Positions 34,423 to 43,505 of a stretch of 64,000 nt of DNA are shown here, one piece after another; the stretch's first letter is position 1, and each line of letters begins with the position of its first letter. The stretch is taken from the NCBI GenBank assembly GCA_943789445.1, contig CALSUC010000003.1:248001-312000 (forward strand). The letters are read 5' to 3'. The stretch comes from UBA4575 sp002386945. Lineage in GTDB: Bacteria; Pseudomonadota; Gammaproteobacteria; UBA4575. The position numbers were made by a program, and so were the translations under genes. The notes beneath the pieces were generated by a model that saw nothing but the letters and a program-made list of their open reading frames with translations, did not search any database and had not been told where the DNA came from.

Positions 34423-35253
34423 CTATTCGGCCTGCTTAATCGCATAGGCAACGTCTGCAGCCTGACGATTTTGCCAAATATCATGCACCCGGAAGATATG
34501 TGCCCCTGCTTGCACACCAAGAGCGGTGGTGGCGCAGGTTGCTGGCATCCGTGACATCGCATCTTCGGCCTTACAAATTTCGCCCATGAAACGTTTACGA
34601 CTAGTCCCTAACAACACTGGAAACTCAGTTGCACACAGCTCGGCCAGTTGCTGTAACAGCATTAGGTTATGCAGTGTGCGTTTACCAAAGCCAATCCCAG
34701 GATCAAGTACGATATTAGAACTTGCAACACCAGCGGCTAACGCCTTATCAACCTGTCCTAGTAAAAAGCGTTTAACTTCTTGCTGTACGTCGTCATAGCA
34801 GGGGTTATCTTGCATATCACCTGGCCTACCCTGCATATGCATAATGCAATACGGTACATTACGTTCCGCAATCAAACTCATCATCGAGGCATCATCGGTG
34901 CCACCGGTGACATCATTCACAAAGCTTGCACCTGCATCTAGGGCTGCTTCAGCCACGGCCACCAAGGTAGTATCGATACTAATACCTATCGAGTCAGGTA
35001 TCTCTTTACGCAGGGCCGCAATCACATCTAACACCCGACGTTTTTGTTCAGTCGCATCGACACGTTTTGAACCTGGGCGTGTAGATTCACCACCAATATC
35101 AATAATATCAGCGCCTTCAGCAACCATCTCTAAACCACGTGCAACAGCATCACGAGTACCTGAATAAAGCCCCCCATCGGAGAAGCTATCAGGTGTGACA
35201 TTAAGAATACCCATAATCAGGGGCTGTTTAGCTACAAGAATTTTAGTTGTCAT
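34423..35253 (-). CDS. folP: Dihydropteroate synthase
   Basis: FolP joins p-aminobenzoate with hydroxymethyl-dihydropterin diphosphate to make dihydropteroate in folate synthesis. The 276-residue protein has the family motifs LIMGILNVTPDSFSDGG, IDIGGESTRPGS (with the Arg of the pyrophosphate site), FVNDVTGG, and IVLDPGIGFGKR, plus a C-terminal FRVHDI. It lies six bases after the MBL gene, which follows lepA with a six-base gap, so lepA-MBL-folP appear cotranscribed. Sequence does not suggest a methanopterin-specific variant. Confidence 0.96.
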   Translation of the reverse strand: MTTKILVAKQPLIMGILNVTPDSFSDGGLYSGTRDAVARGLEMVAEGADIIDIGGESTRPGSKRVDATEQKRRVLDVIAALRKEIPDSIGISIDTTLVAVAEAALDAGASFVNDVTGGTDDASMMSLIAERNVPYCIMHMQGRPGDMQDNPCYDDVQQEVKRFLLGQVDKALAAGVASSNIVLDPGIGFGKRTLHNLMLLQQLAELCATEFPVLLGTSRKRFMGEICKAEDAMSRMPATCATTALGVQAGAHIFRVHDIWQNRQAADVAYAIKQAE

Positions 35254-35259
35254 AAGGTA

Positions 35260-36201
35260 TTAATCCATTGAACTTAATTTAATCTTTTCACCGATTTCAA
35301 TTCGCATTAAATCATGCCCCATAGCGACACGACCAGCATACTGGTCAGTGACCTCTCGTAGGACTTGTTCTGGGCTAGTCGCAAATAATAAGACATGGTT
35401 GAAAATGGCTAGTCTAGGCTGGGTTTGTTGCAGAATCTGCAACATTTGTGGTGTTTGCGTGTGATAGGCTAAGACTCTTTGTAGACGTGGATTTCGGCGT
35501 AGTAACTGCTCTGACGCAGCAGCGATTTCATGAATCAGTAGATCAACATCCTGCGCTTGTTGAATTAAGTTTTCAGAGTACGTGGTATCACCTGATAGAA
35601 CAATCTTGCGTTGACCAAACTCAATCCGATAACCAAAGGCTGGCGCCACTGGATTATGGTCCACTGCAAATGCTATGACACGAATGCCTTCATGTTCAAA
35701 CACCACCCCTGGATTAATGTCTGTCGCCTGCAGTAGCGCCTGCCCCTTAGACTGCGCTTTATTACTGCTGCGGAAATGGATATCTCTCTCATAGGCTTGC
35801 ATCAGATGCTGCACAAACCGTTCTGTTCCTTTTGGCCCTGACACTGGCAATGATGCCTGTCGTTGCCAAATCCTAGCAGTTAACCAGAGATCATCTAATC
35901 CTGAGATGTGATCAGAGTGTAGATGAGTGAGAAAGACATGATCAATTTGGTCGGCTGACAGACCTGCCTGTGCAAGACGGATGCTAGCCCCACGGCCAGC
36001 ATCAAATAGTAATCGCTTATCACCGACCATGACCAAGGTAGCTGAACCAAAGCGCTCGATACTAGGCCGTGGGGTACCTGTTCCCAGTAAAACCACTTCA
36101 GCATAGTCGGCTAGACTCACTTGACTAATGATCAACAGAAGAAATGTGGTTACTGAACGTAACCGCCATACAGATGAGGAAATGATTTTAAGAAAAAGCA
36201 T
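35260..36201 (-). CDS. Exported metallo-beta-lactamase-fold hydrolase (RNase Z/arylsulfatase-like)
   Basis: The 313-residue protein has a hydrophobic N-terminal segment, probably a signal peptide (SVTTFLLLIISQVSLADYA). The MBL domain follows: LLGTGTPRPS, the metal-binding FLTHLHSDHISGLDDL, IVLSGDT, and late histidine-containing LLIHEIA and FNHVLLF segments. The layout is that of the RNase Z-like branch of the family. A periplasmic location excludes a tRNA-processing role, so its substrate is unknown. It is nearly contiguous with lepA upstream (six bases) and folP downstream (six bases). Confidence 0.82.
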   Translation of the reverse strand: MLFLKIISSSVWRLRSVTTFLLLIISQVSLADYAEVVLLGTGTPRPSIERFGSATLVMVGDKRLLFDAGRGASIRLAQAGLSADQIDHVFLTHLHSDHISGLDDLWLTARIWQRQASLPVSGPKGTERFVQHLMQAYERDIHFRSSNKAQSKGQALLQATDINPGVVFEHEGIRVIAFAVDHNPVAPAFGYRIEFGQRKIVLSGDTTYSENLIQQAQDVDLLIHEIAAASEQLLRRNPRLQRVLAYHTQTPQMLQILQQTQPRLAIFNHVLLFATSPEQVLREVTDQYAGRVAMGHDLMRIEIGEKIKLSSMD

Positions 36202-36207
36202 GACCAG

Positions 36208-37998
36208 CTACTTCTCGACTTTAAGTACCGCTAAAAATGCTTCTTGCGGTACTTCTACACTACCGATTTGCTTCATACGTTTCTTACCTGCTTTTTGCTT
36301 TTCCAGCAGTTTCTTCTTACGCGTAATATCACCACCATAACATTTAGCCGTTACATTCTTACGTAAAGCCTTAATCGTTGTGCGCGCTATAATCTGGTTA
36401 CCAATAGCTGCCTGAATAGCAACATCGTACATCTGCCGAGGAATAAGGTCTTTCAGTTTTACAGCCAAAGAGTTGCCATAGCTACGTGAATGATCATTAT
36501 GAACGATCACCGATAAGGCATCGACTCGCTCACTATTGATCAACACATCCAATTTAACCAGCGGTGATGGTGAGAAGTGAGAATGCTGATAATCGAATGA
36601 AGCATATCCACGACTAACTGATTTCAGGCGATCAAAGAAATCTAGTACGACTTCATTTAATGGCAACTGAAAGGTCAACGCGACTTGATTACCGTGATAA
36701 ACCAAGTTCTGTTGCACACCGCGCTTCTCTATACATAGCGTAATAACATTGCCCACATAGTCATGTGGTACCAATATATTAGCGGTAATAATAGGTTCAT
36801 GAATAGCTGCAACTTTATTTGTTGCTGGCAGATCTGCAGGGTTATCTATCTGCACAACACTATTGTCAGTCAGATGGACTTCATAGACTACGGTTGGTGC
36901 GGTAGTAATAAGATCAAGATCGTATTCACGCTCTAAGCGCTCTTGCACAATCTCCATATGCAACATACCGAGGAAACCACAACGGAAGCCTGACCCTAGG
37001 GCCTGTGAGGTTTCAGGCTCAAAGGAGAATGAGGCATCATTCAACTTCAGCTTGTCTAAGGCATCACGAAAATTTTCATAGTCATCGGCGTTCACTGGGA
37101 AAATACCTGCGAACACATTGGGCTGGACTTCTTTAAAGCCATCCAACACCTCTTCTGATTGATTGCTTACATCAGATAAGGTGTCACCCACTTTGGCACT
37201 GGAGATATCTTTAATACCACAGATCACAAATCCTACTTGGCCAGCAGATAATGCACTGCGCTCTTCACGTTTAGGTGTAAAGACACCAATTTTTTCTACT
37301 TGATAGTTCCGACCCGTGGACATTGCAACGATCTTTTGTTTTGGACGGATACAGCCATCAAACACGCGTACCAAGGTAATAACACCAACATAGTTATCAA
37401 ACCATGAGTCGATGATTAAGGCTTTTAATGGGCCTTCAGGATCACCTTTTGGCGCAGGTGTATGTGTTATCAAGCCTTCTAACACTTCTTTCACACCGAC
37501 ACCGGTTTTAGCACTAACCAGTAGTGGGTCAGTTGCATCAATACCGATGACTTCTTCAATTTCTGTCGCCACCCGGTCTGGGTCTGCTGCTGGCAGATCA
37601 ATTTTATTCAGTACCGGTAAAACCTCTAGGCCTAGCTCAACTGCGGTATAACAGTTGGCAACACTCTGCGCCTCTACTCCCTGTGATGCATCTACAATCA
37701 ACAAAGCACCTTCACAGGCAGCTAATGAACGAGAAACCTCATAAGAGAAATCAACGTGCCCTGGCGTATCAATAAAGTTTAATTCGTAGGTATTCCCATC
37801 CTTTGAAGTAAAAGGCAGTGAAACTGCTTGCGCCTTAATCGTAATTCCGCGTTCTTGCTCGATATCCATCGAATCGAGTACTTGCGCCTTCATCTCACGA
37901 TCACTGAGGCCCCCGCAAATTTGAATAAAGCGATCCGCCAGCGTCGACTTGCCGTGATCGATATGGGCGATGATTGAGAAATTACGTATATACTGCAT
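36208..37998 (-). CDS. lepA: Elongation factor 4 (LepA)
   Basis: LepA is a translational GTPase that back-translocates ribosomes under stress. The 596-residue product contains the G1 loop IIAHIDHGKSTLADR, the switch ERGITIKAQ, DTPGHVDF (G3), NKIDL (G4), and the LepA-specific C-terminal domain. The terminal KKKLLEKQKAGKKRMKQIGSV is also present. Its length matches the family (about 598). The mucD-rseA-rpoE group lies upstream on the same strand, 125 bases away, a gene order seen in gammaproteobacteria. Confidence 0.98.
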   Translation of the reverse strand: MQYIRNFSIIAHIDHGKSTLADRFIQICGGLSDREMKAQVLDSMDIEQERGITIKAQAVSLPFTSKDGNTYELNFIDTPGHVDFSYEVSRSLAACEGALLIVDASQGVEAQSVANCYTAVELGLEVLPVLNKIDLPAADPDRVATEIEEVIGIDATDPLLVSAKTGVGVKEVLEGLITHTPAPKGDPEGPLKALIIDSWFDNYVGVITLVRVFDGCIRPKQKIVAMSTGRNYQVEKIGVFTPKREERSALSAGQVGFVICGIKDISSAKVGDTLSDVSNQSEEVLDGFKEVQPNVFAGIFPVNADDYENFRDALDKLKLNDASFSFEPETSQALGSGFRCGFLGMLHMEIVQERLEREYDLDLITTAPTVVYEVHLTDNSVVQIDNPADLPATNKVAAIHEPIITANILVPHDYVGNVITLCIEKRGVQQNLVYHGNQVALTFQLPLNEVVLDFFDRLKSVSRGYASFDYQHSHFSPSPLVKLDVLINSERVDALSVIVHNDHSRSYGNSLAVKLKDLIPRQMYDVAIQAAIGNQIIARTTIKALRKNVTAKCYGGDITRKKKLLEKQKAGKKRMKQIGSVEVPQEAFLAVLKVEK

Positions 37999-38066
37999 AG
38001 GTGACCAAATGGGCGTCAGTGATTCTAATTGCTACCGCGTGGCAAGCACTTTCACCAGACAGAGAA

Positions 38067-38093
38067 ACCTGATCAGCGATATGCTGATCAGGT
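38067..38093 (-). terminator. Hairpin downstream of mucD, possible terminator
   Basis: ACCTGATCAGC (38067-38077) and GCTGATCAGGT (38083-38093) form a perfect 11-bp stem with a five-base loop, 30 bases beyond the mucD stop. On the minus strand it is followed by TTTCTCT, a weak T tract. It may partly separate mucD from lepA transcription. Confidence 0.6.
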
Positions 38094-38122
38094 CTAATTA
38101 TGCGGCAATAGACGGTTTAGTA

Positions 38123-39535
38123 CTACTCCGGAATTTTTAATGCAAGGAACTGTGGACCCTGCTGTCGCTGTACCAATAGAGAGGAAAAGCGACCTTTTTC
38201 TAGGTCTTTTACCAAACTGTTTAAGCGTTTAATAGCATCTACTTTTTCACCGTTTAGCATTTGTATGACGTCACCCACCTTAACGCCCGCGCTCTTCAAG
38301 GCACCATCAGATAAAGCCATCACCTTGAGGCCGAACTCAAGCCTAGTAGAGGCTTTATCTTTATCTGTTAATGGCAGAACCTTGGCACCGAGAATCAAGT
38401 TAGGCTCAGCCGCTTTCTCAACTTTTACGACCTGCTTAGCGCCAGTCGGTAATTGACCAACCTTTACCTTCACGACCTGACTCTTACCATTACGCATAAT
38501 CTGTAATTTAACCGTCTCACCTGCGCGTACTCGCCCAATAATCGGCGGTAAAGCCCCTGAATTAGCCACTTCCAAACCATTAACAGCTGTAATGACATCA
38601 CTCAATCGTAACGCTGACTTTGCAGCCGGGCTATTTGGTATAATCTTGGCGACCAACGCGCCATTAGGCTTCTCCATACCAAATGACTCGGCCAATTCAC
38701 GCGTCACTTCCTGAATATAAATGCCTAACCAACCACGTGAGACACTGCCTGTGGTCTTAATCTGCTCTATCACCTCCATCGCTACCTCTATCGGAATCGC
38801 AAAAGAGAGCCCCATAAAACCACCGGTTCGACTGTAAATTTGTGAATTAATACCAACCACTTCACCATCAAGATTAAACAATGGACCACCACTGTTACCT
38901 GGATTAATTGCAACATCGGTTTGAATAAACGGCACATAGTTCTCATTAGGCAGGCTACGCCCTTTGGCACTGACAATTCCTGCAGTCACTGAATGGTCAA
39001 AACCAAATGGGGAGCCAATCGCTAATACCCACTGCCCAACCTTGAGGTCAACCGCTGAACCTAGCTTAACAACTGGTAACTTTTTAGCCTCCACCTTAAG
39101 CAAAGCGACATCACTACTGGCATCACTACCAATCAGTTTTGCTTCCAACTGACGACGGTCACTCAAGCGCACAATAATTTCATCGGCGCCCTTCACGACA
39201 TGATGATTAGTGACGATATAACCATCCGATGAAATAATAAAACCAGAGCCTAATGATCGCGCATTACGTTGCTCAGGCCCTTGTTTTTGCTCGCCTAAGA
39301 ATTTTTCAAAGAACTCATTCAGAGGGCTGCCTGGGGGTAAATCAGGCATTTGCATATTAGGGTGCGCCGTCTCTGCCTGCATCTGCTTACTGGTACTAAT
39401 ATTAACTACTGCTGGAGAATTCGACTCAACTAAACCGGTAAATTCTGGTAAGCCATACTCTGCATTAACGATATTAAGTAACACGACACTAATCAGTATC
39501 GTGTTCATGGACTGTTTAAATGAATTGCTTAACAA
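38123..39535 (-). CDS. mucD: DegP/MucD-type periplasmic serine protease
   Basis: A trypsin-like protease with two PDZ domains acts in envelope quality control. It has a signal peptide (FKQSMNTILISVVLLNIVNA) and the catalytic triad in TNHHVVKG (His), SDVALLKV (Asp) and PGNSGGPL (Ser). PDZ blocks GWLGIYIQEV...NSPAAKSAL and a second near the C-terminus follow. I choose TTG at 39535: it is preceded by AAGGAGAA with an eight-base spacing, and the following codons make a good signal peptide. The longer frame from 39628 lies inside rseA. ATG 39508 is a shorter alternative. It follows rpoE-rseA directly, with no rseB or rseC between. Confidence 0.93.
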   Translation of the reverse strand: MLSNSFKQSMNTILISVVLLNIVNAEYGLPEFTGLVESNSPAVVNISTSKQMQAETAHPNMQMPDLPPGSPLNEFFEKFLGEQKQGPEQRNARSLGSGFIISSDGYIVTNHHVVKGADEIIVRLSDRRQLEAKLIGSDASSDVALLKVEAKKLPVVKLGSAVDLKVGQWVLAIGSPFGFDHSVTAGIVSAKGRSLPNENYVPFIQTDVAINPGNSGGPLFNLDGEVVGINSQIYSRTGGFMGLSFAIPIEVAMEVIEQIKTTGSVSRGWLGIYIQEVTRELAESFGMEKPNGALVAKIIPNSPAAKSALRLSDVITAVNGLEVANSGALPPIIGRVRAGETVKLQIMRNGKSQVVKVKVGQLPTGAKQVVKVEKAAEPNLILGAKVLPLTDKDKASTRLEFGLKVMALSDGALKSAGVKVGDVIQMLNGEKVDAIKRLNSLVKDLEKGRFSSLLVQRQQGPQFLALKIPE

Positions 39536-39617
39536 GACAAATTCTCCTTGATTTGCTCTGCTAGATGAACGGTTGCCGTCTAAGATAGATGTAATGAATA
39601 TGAATAATTTATTAGCT

Positions 39618-40184
39618 TTACCGCTCACCCTTAGGAATCACAATAAGGTCTTCTTGCGCCTGCTCCGTTTGCAAAGAGCTGCTAGGCTGGTGCAAATTAC
39701 CCTTAGTATTCGAGGTTGAAAAATCAACTGGAAAACTGGGTGCGACTGAAATATTTTGTGGCTGCATCCGATTATTCTCAAGTGCGATGCTTGACTCCTG
39801 TGTAGTAACACCCCCTCCTTGATCAATAGCACCCTGATAAAACAACAAACTAACCACTGCGACACTGGCAGCGACTGAAACACTGGCTACTTGTTTAGCA
39901 TAGTGCATCCATGGCTTAGATTGCATTTTCACATCATCCTTCTCAATAGCTGACATGACTGATCTAGAAAAACCAGTGCTCACCTGACCTGGAAATTCAT
40001 TCTTTAAAACTGCACTGACTGCATATAGGCGAGATAGTTTCTTATAGTCAGCAGATCTAGGTGCCGTCTTATCTAACAGCGCATGCAATTCAAATTCAGA
40101 CAAGGTTTCATCGACCGACTTAACGATAGGATCAATAAAGTCAGCTGTACTCGTATTTGATTCTTGCTTCACTTGTTTATTCAC
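39618..40184 (-). CDS. rseA: Anti-sigma-E factor (RseA/MucA)
   Basis: The 188-residue protein has an N-terminal anti-sigma domain (SEFELHALLD, then YKKLSRLYAVSAVLKNEFPG). A single membrane helix lies near residues 92-113 (QVASVSVAASVAVVSLLFYQG), followed by a periplasmic tail. This is the layout of RseA/MucA, which holds the sigma-E factor at the membrane until DegS and RseP cleave it. It overlaps the rpoE stop by four bases (ATGA), so expression is coupled. The tail ends in RKKTLL-free IVIPKGER and is short compared with some homologues. Confidence 0.88.
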   Translation of the reverse strand: MNKQVKQESNTSTADFIDPIVKSVDETLSEFELHALLDKTAPRSADYKKLSRLYAVSAVLKNEFPGQVSTGFSRSVMSAIEKDDVKMQSKPWMHYAKQVASVSVAASVAVVSLLFYQGAIDQGGGVTTQESSIALENNRMQPQNISVAPSFPVDFSTSNTKGNLHQPSSSLQTEQAQEDLIVIPKGER

Positions 40185-40765
40185 GGTTGCTCCACATAAG
40201 GCTTGATCACTTCATCTATTGCTTCACGTGCTCGAAAGATTCGTGAACGCACAGTGCCAATAGGGCAATCCATTTCTGTTGCAATCTGCTCATAACTCAA
40301 ACCTTCAATCTCGCGCAAAGTAATGGCACGCTTAAGGTCAGGTGGCAGCTGCTTGATAGCGGCAAACACTTTTTGCTCTAATTGTTCTGCCGCTAACACC
40401 TGTTCTGGTGTCGCTCCATCTCGAAGCAAACTAGCATCGTCATAGTTTTCAGCCTCACTGGCATCAACACTACTCACCTCACGTTTATGGTGAGCTGAGC
40501 TTAGATAGTTTTTTGCTGTATTCACGGCAATCCTATATAACCAAGTATAAAAGGCACTCTCACCTTTAAAGTTTGCTAAGCCTCGATAGGCCTTAATAAA
40601 GGCATCTTGGGCAATATCCTGCGCCTCGTCACCACGGACATAACGCGATACCAAATGTATAACGCGATACTGGTACTTTACAACCAAGAGATCAAACGCC
40701 TGTTTATCCCCTTTTTGTACCCGTGCCACCAACTCAGCATCATTATTATTATTTTTATCGCCCAT
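40181..40765 (-). CDS. rpoE: RNA polymerase sigma-E factor (RpoE/AlgU)
   Basis: The ECF sigma factor of about 194 residues has region 2 (DLLVVKYQYRVIHLVSRYVRGDEAQDIAQDAFIKAYR, in part) and region 4 (LREIEGLSYEQIATEMDCPIGTVRSRIFRAREAI). It responds to envelope stress. I choose ATG 40765, which follows AAGGAG; the longer frame is spurious. The start codon sits in the palindrome GCCCATTATGGGC. It is divergent from nadB and first in rpoE-rseA-mucD. Confidence 0.95.
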   Translation of the reverse strand: MGDKNNNNDAELVARVQKGDKQAFDLLVVKYQYRVIHLVSRYVRGDEAQDIAQDAFIKAYRGLANFKGESAFYTWLYRIAVNTAKNYLSSAHHKREVSSVDASEAENYDDASLLRDGATPEQVLAAEQLEQKVFAAIKQLPPDLKRAITLREIEGLSYEQIATEMDCPIGTVRSRIFRAREAIDEVIKPYVEQP

Positions 40766-40927
40766 TATGGGCCAACTCCTTCCAGCACAATTTGATGATG
40801 CTTGAATTACGACTAGATACACTATTTAAAGTTCGGCAGCTTGTATAGAAAATACCTAAATTTAAGATTAATAAAACATTATAATAAGCCTATCCACAGT
40901 TTAAAGATAACCGCTGATACCTACCGC

Positions 40928-42559
40928 ATGACAACGAAAATCGAACATAGTTACGATGTACTGATATTAGGCAGTGGCGCTGCTGGCCTTTCAACTGCAT
41001 TACATCTAGATCCTACACTAAAGATTGCAGTCATCTCAAAAGGTGATCTTTCCAGCGGCAGCACGGCCTGGGCACAGGGCGGTATTTCAGCCGTATTGGA
41101 TGAAACTGATTCATTTGAGCAGCATGTTGCCGATACCCTCTCCGCCGGTGCTGGCTTAGGTGATGAGCAGGTGATTGAAAAAACGGTATCTGAAGGGCAG
41201 AAGGTTATCGAATGGCTGCTTTCTATTGGCGTTGGCTTTACGCGCTCAAAAAACGCAAATAGTAGCCATGATTTACACTTAACACAGGAAGGTGGCCACA
41301 GTCACCGCCGAGTCGTTCATGTCGCAGATGCTACTGGTAATGCCGTACAGAACCAATTAATTGAACAGGTAAAGGCAGCCGATAATATTGATGTGTTACC
41401 GCATTACATTGCAGTCGACCTCATTACAACGCAAAAATTAGGCTTAGAAGGCAATCGTTGCCTTGGTGCTTACCTACTAAACCGCAACAGTGATCAGATC
41501 GAGGTGTTTCGTGCTAACAACGTAGTCCTCGCTACCGGTGGTGCCAGTAAAGTGTATCTTTACACTAGCAACCCAGATGGCACTTGTGGCGATGGTATAG
41601 CCATGGCTTGGCGTGCCGGCTGCCGTGTTGCAAACATGGAATTTATGCAGTTCCACCCGACCTGCCTATATCACCCTAGCGCCAAGTCATATTTAATTAG
41701 TGAGGCGGTGCGTGGTGAAGGTGGCAAAATAGTACTTGCTGATGGCACTGAATTTTTGCATCGGTTTGATTCACGCGGTGTCTTGGCGCCACGCGATATC
41801 GTTGCGCGTGCGATTGACTATATGATGAAAAAACATGGTCTAGACTGCGTTTATCTCGATATCAGCCATAAATCAGAAGCATTCATACGCAAACACTTCC
41901 CAAATATCTATGAGCGTTGTTTAGCGCTTGGCTATGATATGAGTAAAGAGCCCATCCCAGTCGTACCTGCGGCACATTACACCTGTGGTGGTGTAATGAC
42001 CGATAGCAGTGGCAGAACCGATCTTGAGCAACTGTATGCAGTGGGTGAAGTTGCTCACACTGGGCTGCATGGTGCTAATCGCATGGCCAGTAACTCCCTA
42101 CTCGAATGTCTAGCCTATGGCCGCTTTGCTAGTCAGCACATTAATCTACATGCACGGCACGATTTACCTAATATAGATATTCCAGCTTGGGATGAAAGTC
42201 GAGTAGCTGATTCAGACGAACAGATTGTGGTGGCACATAACTGGGATGAACTCAGGCGCTTTATGTGGGATTACGTCGGCATTGTGCGTACAACAAAACG
42301 TATGGAACGCGCTAAGCACCGTATTGATTTATTACAACAAGAGATCGATGAGTATTATAGCAACTTTCGAGTCAGCCGTGACCTGATTGAACTCAGGAAT
42401 ATTGCCGTTGTAGCTGATCTCATTATACGTGGCGCGCTATCACGACATGAAAGTCGTGGACTGCATTACACACTCGATTATCCAGAGACGCTGGCAAAGT
42501 TAGATAAGGTGAACACCATATTGACACCACCGCAGACTAAACCTACGAAGCCAGTTTAA
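40928..42559 (+). CDS. nadB: L-aspartate oxidase
   Basis: NadB oxidises L-aspartate to iminoaspartate with FAD, the first step of NAD synthesis. The 543-residue protein has the FAD-binding VLILGSGAAGLSTALHL, the STAWAQGGISAV block, and PHASNSLLECL-like NRMASNSLLECLAYG near the C-terminal. The catalytic RDIVARA and ARG in VRGEGG are also seen. I start at ATG 40928 (E. coli length 540); the longer frame upstream is spurious. It is divergent from rpoE, an arrangement shared with other gammaproteobacteria. Confidence 0.96.
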   Translation: MTTKIEHSYDVLILGSGAAGLSTALHLDPTLKIAVISKGDLSSGSTAWAQGGISAVLDETDSFEQHVADTLSAGAGLGDEQVIEKTVSEGQKVIEWLLSIGVGFTRSKNANSSHDLHLTQEGGHSHRRVVHVADATGNAVQNQLIEQVKAADNIDVLPHYIAVDLITTQKLGLEGNRCLGAYLLNRNSDQIEVFRANNVVLATGGASKVYLYTSNPDGTCGDGIAMAWRAGCRVANMEFMQFHPTCLYHPSAKSYLISEAVRGEGGKIVLADGTEFLHRFDSRGVLAPRDIVARAIDYMMKKHGLDCVYLDISHKSEAFIRKHFPNIYERCLALGYDMSKEPIPVVPAAHYTCGGVMTDSSGRTDLEQLYAVGEVAHTGLHGANRMASNSLLECLAYGRFASQHINLHARHDLPNIDIPAWDESRVADSDEQIVVAHNWDELRRFMWDYVGIVRTTKRMERAKHRIDLLQQEIDEYYSNFRVSRDLIELRNIAVVADLIIRGALSRHESRGLHYTLDYPETLAKLDKVNTILTPPQTKPTKPV

Positions 42560-42595
42560 AAAACCTCATCAGCTTAATCTGTAGCCGCCCTGCGC

Positions 42596-43138
42596 TTAAA
42601 CAAAAAGGCTAGAACGGTAATACTTTAACTCCGTGATCGAATCTCGAATATCGCTTAAGGCAAGATGTTCAGGCTCTTTTGAGAAACCTTTGGCCACGTC
42701 TGGATACCAGCGAGAAGCAAGCTCTTTAACACTACTCACATCCAAATTTCGATAATGGAAAAAGGCCTCCAACTGCGGCATCTCACGCGCCATAAAACGA
42801 CGATCTTGGCAGATACTATTACCACACATTGGTGATTTACCGGCAACTACATACTGCTGTAAAAACGCTAAGGTCTCCGCTTCTGCTCGTTGGCAGTCAT
42901 ATTGACTGGCTAATACCCTAGGGATAAGACCACTTTTAGCATGCTGTTTTTGATTCCATTGGTCCATCAGATCTAAGCGCTGCTGCTGTTTAGCAATGGC
43001 TATCACAGGGCCTACTGCCAGCTCATTCAGTTCGCTATCAGTAACGATCGTCGCGATCTCGATAATCTCGTCATTGATCGTATCTAGTCCGGTCATCTCA
43101 AGATCGATCCAAATCAAATTGTTTTCATTCACAGTCAT
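42596..43138 (-). CDS. orn: Oligoribonuclease
   Basis: Orn is a DEDDh 3'-5' exonuclease that degrades very short RNA. The 180-residue protein has LIWIDLEMTGLD (first Asp-Glu), an ICQDRRFMAREMPQLE segment (second Asp), and SDIRDSITELKYYR at the C-terminal (last Asp). The length equals that of the family (about 181). It is convergent with nadB and divergent from the small cytochrome gene, 58 bases away. Confidence 0.97.
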   Translation of the reverse strand: MTVNENNLIWIDLEMTGLDTINDEIIEIATIVTDSELNELAVGPVIAIAKQQQRLDLMDQWNQKQHAKSGLIPRVLASQYDCQRAEAETLAFLQQYVVAGKSPMCGNSICQDRRFMAREMPQLEAFFHYRNLDVSSVKELASRWYPDVAKGFSKEPEHLALSDIRDSITELKYYRSSLFV

Positions 43139-43196
43139 GTCAGCTCAGGTATAATTACATCAAAGTAAATTGTACATGACTTAATAAGAGCCGCGC

Positions 43197-43505
43197 ATGA
43201 AAAAAATATCTTCAGCATTAGCTACCAGCCTAATCCTAGCCATCACAGGATTCAGCCCTATAATAGCCCAGGCGATTGACGCAGAAACGCTGCATGATGC
43301 CTCTTGCACCGACTGCCATAGCCGCATGACAGGTGGCGATGGCAGCCTCCTGTATACCCGAGAAGAGCGTTTAGTACACAATCAAACGGAATTGCTCGCT
43401 CGTGTTAATCGTTGCGCTGTAGGTGCTCAAAGTGGATGGTCTGATGCTGAAATTAAGGCTGTCAGTCACTATTTAGGCGAGCAGTTCTATCTCTTCTCCA
43501 AATAA
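43197..43505 (+). CDS. Small exported monohaem cytochrome c-like protein
   Basis: The 102-residue protein has a signal peptide (KKISSALATSLILAITGFSPIIAQA). A single CTDCH haem-binding site lies near residue 38 in HDASCTDCHSRMTGG, and a C-terminal QSGWSDAEIKAVSHYLGEQFY helix matches small c-type cytochromes. The distal methionine is presumably the Met in SRMTGG or absent; not certain. The frame ends inside the beginning of rsgA, so the two overlap. Its electron partner is unknown. Confidence 0.82.
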   Translation: MKKISSALATSLILAITGFSPIIAQAIDAETLHDASCTDCHSRMTGGDGSLLYTREERLVHNQTELLARVNRCAVGAQSGWSDAEIKAVSHYLGEQFYLFSK

